From Apostichopus californicus (lineage: Eukaryota; Echinodermata; Holothuroidea; Aspidochirotida; Stichopodidae), in contig JAIPMN010013929.1 of the NCBI GenBank assembly GCA_020650975.1, forward strand, positions 1 through 29,982: a DNA stretch of 29,982 nt, read 5' to 3'. This document shows positions 9,181 through 21,100 of this stretch, one piece after another; the stretch's first letter is position 1; each line of letters begins with the position of its first letter. The position numbers and the translations under genes are program-made. The notes under the pieces are model-generated. The model had not been told where the DNA came from. It was given only the letters and a program-made list of their open reading frames with translations, and made no database searches.

Positions 9181-12100
9181 CTGAAAGAACAAAAACAACA
9201 AAATTACAACAACAGAATCTGAATGAAAGACATTATGTGATAAATTCTACATGTAAAATTAATTTAAATCTATTAAAACTTCAGTAGTATGAAACCAGCT
9301 GTTTGCATTTGGTTGCTAATTTTAGGTACTTGTAACAAAACCCATGAAGTATTTAACACCCAAAAGAGCACTGTAGTTGTTCTACTAAATTTCAACAAAT
9401 GAAAAGTACTTTCACGTTTGAAAATCAAAAATTTGTAAACTTTCCTATGGTCTGTTTTTCTTTTACTCTCCATAATTCAGTTATTTTTTTCTCTTTTTGA
9501 AAATTGACTATTCATTGTTGAATGACTTTGTTTAGTGACATTGTTTAGTGAATTTTGTATTTAAATTTGTTTTACCAATATCATGCAATGCTTTTATTTA
9601 TCCTGCTAATTATTAAAATTCCCAAAATTGAAAGTAATAATTTGAAGTTTATATTATTATAGCAAAAAGGTGTTTTCATGTGTGGACAATAACTACAATG
9701 AAGTGACTAATCTAAATCCTTGCTCTCAACTTGACTGTTCACTATCAAAATAAAATAGGGGAAGGAAAGAGCTTGGCAGTCAACAAGTTAGAGAACAGAT
9801 ATGACCATTGTGCATGTTGGTTTTATCGTCCCTATCCTATACCCATTCACCCAGGCTGAAGGATCTGACCAGCTTCTCTCTGGGGACCTTTTAGAAGTTG
9901 TTACAACAACTCACCTGGCCACTGCCAAGATCCAGTATCTTAACTGTCCCATCATTGCTGGCAATGGACAGAACTGTTCCTGAACTATCAAATGCCACAC
10001 GATTGGTTGGATGGGGGCCAATCTCAACAGAGCTTATTGCTGCACATGTGCGGTTATCCCACAGCTTGACCACTCCGTAAGAATCACAAGACGCAACAAC
10101 ATCTCCTTTGAGATTAAAGGCTGCATGGTTGACGGAGTGAATGTGACCATAGAATGTCTGTCCACAAAGACCCTATATACAAATTAAAGAGAATGTAAAA
10201 AAAAAAAGGTAGAAAATGACTTCAGTATTTTATACATCTCCTGGTAAATTTAACACTCAATAATTAATTACTAATATAAACATTCAATTGAGCAAATCAC
10301 GTATCCAGATGACGTAGAAATGCAGTTCACCTGATGAAAAACGCTGAAATCGGCACATCATTAGTTATTCACACAACAAACTAACAACATACATACATAT
10401 TTATTTCCTGCTATGCAAACCTTAATGAGCAGTTATATAAACATTTGGAGATGTTCCGATCCACCCATAACTAAATAATCAATTAATGTTCACTAATCAT
10501 GATCAAAGTTCAACAACTAATTTGTTGCCACTCTCATTGAAGTTTCCTTGTCTGTCTAATGTATCCTGCTCACAGATTCACACTCCTTCATCTCTGAAAA
10601 TGATTTAAGAGGAGAGGACCTACTGAGAAGTACTTTCCAAAAATTTCAGCAATTATTAAACAAGCTAATTTAGGGTACTTTTACTGATGACCCTTATGTA
10701 TAAGAACAAAGTAACAGACACAAGAAATATGTGGAAGGGAAAAAAACAAAACAATATTTTCATTCCATGATTAACACATCTTTTAGGATAAACATTTATT
10801 ACTGTCTGTAAGCTTCAGTTTCAATGTTACCTGATCATTGAAGTACAAAAGAAGTATTACAAAGTATGAAGATTATAAAGGTTTTCAGACATCAGCTTTC
10901 ATGAGGCTTAATATCTACCTTTTATTGATTTAATGTTTTTTGTTTTTTTTAATATTTAAATTTATTTGGAAGTTATATACTGTTATTATGAGTTTATTGT
11001 AAGGAACCTTGTAGTTGCTTAGTGACCTACCGTTCTAGCATCCCACAAAGATACAGTTTTATCTGCTGAACTGGTCAGTATGGTGTTAGAGTAAGGTAAG
11101 AAGTGGATGGAATTAACAGAATCTGCATGACCCCTCAGAGTGACACGACACCTCAGGCTGGATTAATGAAACAAAACAAATCAACATTAAGAACAATTTG
11201 TCATAAGTGTTGTTTTAATTAGGACAAAGGGAATGTACACACCTATACGTGTACATTCTCATTAAGCACATATGCATTCATATACACATATAGGTCTTTT
11301 CATTAATTAGGGGTCAACAGTTTAGTGTATCTGTTACACTGTGCATGGGTAAGGCTTGTTCCAAGTAATTATTGTACCTTCTATTAAATAAAGTGACAAG
11401 GCAAACAAGATGTTTTGAGCACAGCAGAGAGCAGACACTTCATTATGGAGTGGATAACCCTTGTACAGACTTTACTTACTTTTTCAAGCACAATGATAAA
11501 ACACAGCGTCAGAAGGACACCAAGAATTTATATCCCTTGACCCCCCCCCATGCATATACAACTACACACATGCTAACAGGATATAATACGTATACATGAA
11601 ACACTACATGATCCATCATCACTTCCCATTCAAAGACAAGCTTTCCTCAGCAAGACCATTCAGAAATAAGAACAAATAAACACAGAGGAGTCTAAAATGA
11701 AAATACCTGTTTAAGTCCCATATCTTGGATGTATTGTCCATAGAACAACTAGCAACAAAGTCACCACATGTATGCCAACTACATCCCCAAACTGTCAGGA
11801 GAAAAAAAAAAGAGTGTAAATAAAATATATTGTGCATAATTGTGTATAATATATGATATGATATGATATATAATAAAATCTATTTATACCTGCATGTTGA
11901 TGATCAGTAAAGGTATGCACACATTCAGCCTTGGAGAAGTCCCAGATCTTGACTGTAGAATCACCACTTCCTGTCACCAGCTGTGCACCACTGTAAAAAC
12001 AAAAAATATATCAAAGGTCCAAAAACACTTCCATATTATTACTGTGAGAGTCCAAAGTACTACACAGTATTTTGGGAAGAATGGAGGGTTGCCCAAGAGA

Positions 12101-15100
12101 GGGGGTGAAATGAGAAAGCTGATTATTACAAAGAATTACAGCATGTATAATTAGTAGTTTGACAGCTTTTCTCGAGCAATATAAATAATAAAATATTCTC
12201 TAGATTCAAAAGGAATTTAAATGTCTCACACCTGACCAGTGATCTGTAAGTGGGATTCAATAATCCTGAGAAGAGTAAATAACCCCTATATAGTTACACT
12301 TTGCACTGAATTTGCCTTTATATGGTAGACAACATTTCACCTTTACAGGAAACATAAGATACTTGAAAACAAAATCTGCTTAGTCTGTAGTTCACCAAAA
12401 TGACACAAGCAGTGGTGAAAATAGGCAGTATCTTTGCCATGGAGGTTTGTAATGGAAGCAAAAGTCACAACATTAATTCGTTAGACGTTAGTTGGTTACT
12501 TGATTAAACAATAACTGGTTCATTAGGAATATCCCAGTGACTTAAACATCTATAGATCACTTGATTAGACTAGGGGTTATTCCACTGTGTGCAAATGGTA
12601 GATTGCTTTGGTCAGACTGACTCAAACCTTTAAATTTACCCAGAGCTCTGCCTAGTAGATCACTACCATGTCACTTTCACCACAGTACACTTTAAAGGGG
12701 TGTCAATGATCAGGGGGCATTGCTAGTAAGGTTTGGCTTTGAAATGATGCTGTTTTATGGAAATGAGAACACATTAATCTTCATCCCATATTTTCCATGG
12801 GCCCTCTAATGGACTCAGAGGTTGTTGCTCTCCCCACCCACCCCACCCCCCACCTATCATTTGTGAAGACAGTCAATGGCACTAGGCAGTAATGTGGAGA
12901 CTTCCTGGTCTTAGTCCAGTGTATAAGGGAGCTATTAGCTTTATTATCGAGTGGTGGATGTTCAGCAGATTTAGCCATGGCTGAAACTCACTCAGGTCTG
13001 AAATCACAGTCTGCCACCCAGTCAGTGTGTCCCTCTCCGGTCATGATGATGTCACCGTTTGGTATCGACCACATTTTCCAGGTCTGATCATCACTTGTGG
13101 TCGCAAGAATTTGCTTCTTTGGATGCAAGGCCACACTGTGATGACAAATTAGAGAAAAACATAATACAAAGTTATCAGAAAAATGTTTACAATCAAACTT
13201 TTCATGTAAGAAATATAAAAATATCCTGAAAGTAGAACCAGGTGAGAACATATCGCAAATCATACCAATACTGTGGCGAGATACTGAAAGTTTCAATAAC
13301 TCCTTTGAGCCAATTCTACCATTTAGGCAGAAAGAGCACTTCAGAGGGGATCGATGGGTATAAATAATACTTAGTGTAGTATTGTCTTTCAAGTGATATT
13401 CTTTTAGCTGAATTTCATTATTTAACTAAATTGTGTGGAAACTCTTTGCATACGTAGGTCAAAAGTCAAAACCACATGCTTATGTTAAAGTATTTTGTAT
13501 CCTTAGAGTTTTTTTTGGTGTTAAAATTTTATAAATGTATCTGGCAATAGTAACGTTAGTGATTTCATAAATAGGAAAATGAAGCTTTTGAGAAACATCT
13601 ACCATAATGGTTTCACAGAGTTTTTGATCTAGTGCCTGGAGTAAGGAATGCTTTATCTGGTAAAAACATTTAGCATTCAAACAGTCATATTTGGAGTAAG
13701 GGACAAGATATTGAGATATGGTTTGCAGCTACCAATGTGGAATATTTGTGGAATTATTTATTGTATCAGCGTTATATTGTGGGCTGACAGACTATCCCTT
13801 TAAAGGTCATCAGTGTATTGGCCCAACATTTTTGTGTGCTAAAATTACTAAAAGTACATTTCCCAGAGGCTAACACGTTTGTTGATGTTTGTGCATGAGT
13901 GACCCATTGTTTAACTTGCTGGCTTATTTATTAATTTGTTTTTTAGTTGTGTTTACTTGTGTTTAAGTAATTAAGAGAAGATCAATCAAGGAGACAGTCA
14001 TATGATCATTGTTGTTACAAAACTGTGAATCTTTACAATTACCGCTTGAGAGAGTAGTGTCAAGTGATAAACATACCCTCTCAACACGCCTGCTAGGAAC
14101 TGGAACTTAGAGAGAGGGTATAGGGGAGGGGATATGACAAAAAGAAATACATTTATCAGTTTGAGTTGTAGGAAGCATAAATTTGTTAAATGGAGACAAA
14201 ACTTCTCACAAATCCTAACTCTAACTGATGCCATTTTGATTTAGTGTTCTGTAATATCGCCCTCAGTTTTTCAAAGTTTTCAATCCTGAACAGTTGTGGT
14301 GTTTTAAAGGAGATAATCTAAAATGGATCTTATTTCAATATGAATACTGAAGTAGTTGTGATTCAGTACTTAGTAAAGCAGTAGGTAAAGAGAAGGAATG
14401 TTACCATTAAAACTTTAAAAAAAAATCATTTCACACTGCTGAAGTTGATTTCTTGTGAGGTTATCAATGAATTTAGTCCCATTTTCTCAACTATTTAAAA
14501 GAAAATGCATCCATCATGTGACTGCACTAAGGAGTAGAAATTTGTTAATGTGAAGTCATAGGTTTCTTCATAATTTGCTAATTTGGCGGTTACCACCTCA
14601 CCAAACCCACATCAAACTAAATTTATCATTCTAGTCTCCTACACAAACCCAAGAAGAATTTTGAATTCCATGTAACTTTAGTAAGATATTACCTACCTAC
14701 TAACAGCTAATGTATGCGCCTGTATGGTGTGGGTGAATTTTGAATTCCATGTAACTTAAGTAAGATATTACCTACCTACTAACAGCTAATGTATGTGCCT
14801 GTATGGTGTGAGTGAGCCGGAATCCGCCAGTCCTGGTAAGGTGCGAGGAAGGTCCTTTGACATCTGCCAGGTCAGGGTTGACCCGGGTATCGATTGGGAA
14901 ATCAGAATCCTATGAAGCAAGACATATATATGACTCTCAATTCTTGTTAAAATGTTCACGACACATTGTTGGATTTCTATTTCTTGAAATTATCATGTTT
15001 TGTCAACACTATTATTCTGTTGTGGAATATTTTACCATCAAACACACTAGGAAGCTCACCTGGTTTCAAAAATTAGGAATGGAATGACAAATACCTGTGT

Positions 15101-18100
15101 TCTAAAAATAAATTTTAAAAAATGAATCTCTCAGCAACAACACTATTGAACCTCCAAAAAGGAGTGTGATAAATGTTATTAAGTAATAAATATCCCAGGT
15201 CACCCAGGTGACCATTTAATGACTCCCTTGTTAAATAGCTGTCTCTTTAACACACACTCAACTACATTCAATGTCAGTTTATGTTACAGTCTATAAGGAC
15301 TATGAGAAGCAGCTTCATATGTCATCACTCCTTTCAGTGAATGGCAATCCTCTTTTCAGACATTCATGTTTTTGTTGTATCAGTCTGCAAATAGACTTAG
15401 TTGGGGAAAGTATAATTTGTTAATATGAGGACTATGGAATCGACAGAAAAGGTACATAGGTTGAATTTACAGAAAAAAAAAAAACAGAAAAAAAAAAAAA
15501 AAAAAAAAAAACAGAAATTAAGAGCAGAATTTACTCTTGTTCCAAAACTTACACTCACTTACCATAACTGACCAACTTTTCCCTTCCACACTACACAGTA
15601 AAAGTTCAATTCAGTTAGCATGCTGTGACTGAAGTGTCTGGTAATAGACTTTGTCAAAGCAGGGTTCATTTTATACTAAACACTCACTAATATCAGATGT
15701 TTGGGTAAAAGACCTTTGGGTTGGCTAAGCTTACTTCATTGCACCATACCTTGGAAGCTAAATTGGTTCAAATATGACACAAAACCATCCAAACTCTCAA
15801 TTTTGATAAATTCATATCCCCATTGTTCCCCCTAGTTAAATTTCTCTCCTGACTTTTCAGAAACTATGTAATCATTTCTTGGTGTATCTGTTTACATTTT
15901 GATGCCAATATTATCATAATCTGCCCATGCTACAAAAAAAATATGTTAGAAACCCCTCTCTAGTTTAAAACAGAAAAAAATAAATATATACCAAAGAAAT
16001 AAGCATATATATAATTATGTAGGTTGTCAACTCACTTTGGGATGTCTGGGTAGTTCTTGGTTAGTGACATCAAGGTTGCTAGGGTCAACTTCATAACGAC
16101 GAGAACTGCCTTCTTTTGCCGTTTTCACAGCCGACTGTGTGGGTCCTTCTCCTGACGCATACATTAAACGACGCTCCTCCCTGGTCATGTTCTGCGAGTT
16201 AAACGTGGTCGCAGTTTCCAAGTTTCTGAGGGTAGCCTGTAGACCTGCTACCTATATCAAAAGCAGAAAAAAAATAAACCCATTTAGCTACTATTACTAA
16301 TCTGGTCACCACAGCAAGTCAAAACAGTTCACTTATCTAAGAACTATGTCAAGAGGCAGTTTCAATGCTTGGTCTAGTTTTGACATTGCTCTTGAGGAAT
16401 TTCACTAAAGATTTGACTGTTTGGAATAGTACTATTACAGGCCCTCATTGACAGGTATAATGAATCACACTTTCCATGCTTCAAGATTATTATACAGGAT
16501 TCATTGTTAGTCAGGTTTTTAAAAAAATCTTTTAGGGCAGTCAGTTTAACTTGGTTCTATGTATCCAGACTGGACACATGATAGAAGTGAAACCAATGAA
16601 AATATTACTACACTAGAGCAATACAAGAAATATAAGGTGCATGGACACATAAAAACACCACAAATATCCTATTTGGAAGGATAATATTGGGCATAAACTG
16701 ATAAACATTAACAATGATATACTATTACCATTATTTTGTAGGACACAAGATCTTTCAACACAGCAGTAAACAGTTAATGGATGGAAATGCTAAATGAGGA
16801 ACAGCCAAATGACTGTAATAAACGGTAAAATTTCTTACTTAGATTGAGGGGTATCCAATTATACGTGAATAATTGCTTGTTCAAAATGACCAATGAAAAT
16901 ACAATTTAAAATAAGGCAACATATGACAATCAGAGATGACTTACTTGGTTTACAGCTCTATCTCTCTCTAGCTTGGACAGCATCTTCTCCTTCATGGCAG
17001 ATTCATACTTCTGCTTCAGCTGGGTCAGGGTTGGTTCGTAGGAGGCATAGTGTCTCTTCAGCCTTCATAGGATAAATATATTTAGAAACTCAAAAAATCA
17101 TCTGTATTAATTCTAAACTATTGCACATGGCTTTCGTAGATTTTTGTGTTATATCTAAATAATGCTGTGTCATGTGAACTTTTAGCTCTATGGTACTATT
17201 GGAAGAGGCAAATTAATCCATTAATATATTAACAGTATATTAACTTACTGTAATGACTTGTCTGATGATTCTTTGCATAGCTTCTGCTCCAATTATTGAA
17301 ACACATTAATACTTTGTTTGATACTGCTATTTTTGCACACCCTTCTTAGTAACATTGATTCCTTCTCTCTTGGTTATTAAGATTAAGGGGATAGGATCAT
17401 CTTCCTCCTACCGAGGCATTTCACTGATTCATACATCTCAGTTTTAAATGCTATTAAAACTGCACACATATGTTCCAGCCTCTTACAAATGTTTCCTTCT
17501 CAGTTGGAAGTTAAAATTTGAAGTTATTACCTTTTGATATCTTCAATCAGCTTGTTTTTCTCCTGCACCACCCGTTTGTGGTGCATACGATGAAAGTCAC
17601 GTTCTTTGCGAAGCTTCACATAAGTGTCCTTGGCTTTACTGAAAACAGTTTCATAAAAAAAATATATATTTATATATATTTTAAGTCATTGTGAAATTGT
17701 ATGTAATAATTATATAATGCTACATTAGAAATGATCATATAATCACAAAATCCTCCTCTCTCCCCAACCTATCCCATTCCTACTTATCTTTACCCAACCC
17801 ATCTCTTCCCCCCCCCCCAACACTGCCCCCTCTAACAAATAGAAAGCTAAGGAGACAATTTATATATTATATTATGTATATTTGTTGAATGTGAGAACAA
17901 TTATTAGCCATCCCAACATACTTTGCTGCATTTTTGAATTTTTGCAAATCACTCCTCATGGTTTTGACTAGGCTGTCTAGTTGCTGGTTCCTGGTATACA
18001 CATCAGGTACTGTGGTGATGTCTTCCCTGTTTAGCTCTCCTCTCTCCTGCAGTTCATACCTACAAAAGATAAATATATGGCTTGTATTCTTGACACTAAG

Positions 18101-21100
18101 TTCCTATCTATTCAAAATACAATCAAACTTGCATGATACTTCATAACTTACACAACAGTAATATGAAACTGGCATGATATTGGTATGATTTGAGAATAAG
18201 TTTTTAAGCATGGTGAGATGATCTTTCTGAAGACTGTTAAAACATGAGTATAGTGGTTCTTAAATATCCAAACTGGTAAGGTTTGGGGACTTTACTTCAC
18301 TCCTCTCTTAAATAAGAAAGAAAGGAAGTAAATACAGTGAAACACTCAACTGTAAGCGATATGAAATTAATATTCCAGTGGCAGGAAAGTAGATGTCTTA
18401 TTTGGATAATATTTGCAAACTAGTTCTTGTCACTTCGTGAAATTCAGTACATAATCCAAAATAGTGTAAATAAAAGGTATTTCATGACTTGGTAGAACAT
18501 CACTTACAAGTAGGTCTTATTGTGCACTGACCAGTATTTGTGTAGGTATAATGGCACATGAAAAAAGATTGCCATTTATCAAACTAGGGCACCTAATTAG
18601 CACCAAATAAATGTTTAATAAAAAGAATTTATTATTTGTGATATGATTATAAACAGTTTCATTTCCCAACTAATTTTTCACATTACTAACAGGAGAAATG
18701 TAAACCTGAACTTTTCACAAGAATAGAAGACATTTTTTGTCACTATTTTGAAGAAACAAGAACTTCACCAGCAAAGTTCATTAACAGACTACATTGTTAC
18801 CAGATTCTGGAATCAAATAGTAGTTAAAGATACTGAGCCAACTCTACAACAAATTCTGTTTGAAAGACAAACTAAGTATTAATAAAGAAAAGGGTTAGAG
18901 GGGGAGGGCCATGAATGATTTGGGGTGAAGGAGGTAAGGGCACAACCACCATTTTTGGTATATGGGGAGGGGTATAAATGTTCGTGGGAGGTGTCTAAGT
19001 GATGGTGGTGTCCACTCCTAATTGAGAAAATTTGTAAAAATTGAAGGTGCTTATATCCAACATAGTGGTATACTTTGTAACTTCTGAATCAATGAATTCA
19101 CAACTGCTTAGGTTTTAATTGTTATATAATTCACAGGTACTGCACATAAGAAAGGCTTTGTAATATTCTGTCAGGTGAGGGCAGGGGGCCTTGGGCCACC
19201 TTGATTTTATTGGGGACTGACCCCTCCCCCACCCCCCCCCCCCCACCCACCCTCCAGAAGCATGTTAGCATCCTTTCCATTTTTCCCCCTTTCATTTTAT
19301 TTTCTCATTACTTAAACCAAACTTGGGTGGTCTGATTCCTCTGCCTTATATCACTGTAGAATCAGGCAGTTGGGAAACAGAAACTGCTTATGCTTAGTAA
19401 CACCCACCCATTTTTATCTGGGATACATGTGAACAGCTTACATGGTGAGAGTGGGCTTTTCTTTTCTTTTCTTTTTCCCTTTTTTTTTTAGCTTTCCAGG
19501 GGACTAGAGAGACAAGGATATGTCATTAATTAACAGCTTCATCAATCCATCAATTGTGAATAAGATGTTACTAACCTAGTTTGTTTTCAAAACTCTTATT
19601 GTTATTCTGGAATTCCTAGAGTGCTAGAATCCCTGGGATTAGAACAACCTCTTAATTTCAAAGCAGGGGCATCTTAAAGTGATATACCATGATTACTAAT
19701 GGACAAAAAAAATTATGTAATACACTTAAAATGCTTTGACAGCTAAAAGGAATATTTAACTTGACTTTTGTGAATTCATCTCATATTTTATTTGACAATA
19801 CAGTTCTATGCTAACATAGCTCATCACTTTCACTTACAGAGTTTGGTTCAAATAATGAAGAAAAGTAAACCAAATTTGAAGTTGAACAATTTTAGAGAAT
19901 GGAAAAGAGCAAAGAAATATCATTGCTCTTTCCATTAGTCAATAAATAAATACTTTGAAATTGTTAATGAAATGTACCCAGCTTTACTAAACTGAGCTAT
20001 CAAAGTTCTTGGGAATATATCAATAAAAAATTAAACAGATTCATTTTAATTTCGACATCTATTGGGGTTTATTTCAACTTTTTTGGGCTATTTGCCATCC
20101 CTTACCAACTTATCCATACACAATTATCCTCTCAATGATGTTACTTATCTCTCATCACTTGAGAGAAAATGATCACAATGCTACATAATGGCCAAATTGC
20201 TGAACAAGAAATTTAAGTGATGTCAGAGCTTAAAAAAAAAGAGCATAGAATATGTACACACTAAACCCCCCCCCCCACCTTCCACCTCACCCCCATTCAA
20301 GCATGCATACAAAAATTGTTGTCTGGGGAGGAGGAGATTAAAAAGTTAAACGACTATTTTCTTTTATATCCAAAGCCTCAAGCATCTGAGCTTAATAAGT
20401 ATACATCTAAACATTCTACAATTTGGACTTTAGAGTGTAAGATGATAACTATTATGCATATATCCCTTTAAAGATGATAACACCTGTAGCAGCCATTTGA
20501 TACTGCTACCTATCATCATTTAAACCACCTTCCAGAATTTCCCATGGGTTCTTTTCACCTTGAGAAAAAAGAAGAGCTAATCAAAGCTATTGAAGTGTAA
20601 GTATTCTAAATTCTTTCACAGAGAAAATGCTATGGGGTCCATTGTTTTCACATTTCTTCTCAACCACTGTGTACAATATATGCACAAACTACATAATGCC
20701 TTTTAATCTCACCACACAGGAAGTTCTTATAAACACTTGATAGTACCCACCAACAACTGTCAACTGATATAGGTAAAGTTAATTAGGAAGTACAAGTGTG
20801 TGGGAATAGCTAAATGACATAACAATTGTTTGTTTTTGCTTAAAAAAATTGTATCACCCATTGTGGAGAAAATAGAGCATATGTTTTGGTTATAGTTACT
20901 AGGGGCAATGTTGGATAAATGTAGCTCAATGGTTGGACTGGAGAGAGCCATGGTTTGGTTGGTTATTAATATCACAAGAAACAAGTGGTAGTCATGTTGG
21001 GTTGATAGAAGGACATGAGTAACTATGAAATGGTCTAAGAAAGACAAAAATGTATGCAAGAGATTTGTCCTTGATCTCAACATCATCATCTTACAATTAA

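Noticed and set aside
20760..21089. 109-codon minus-strand frame in SPAG16 intron 4
   Set aside because: No recognisable homology or domain, same strand as the host intron, and composition of translated AT-rich DNA.
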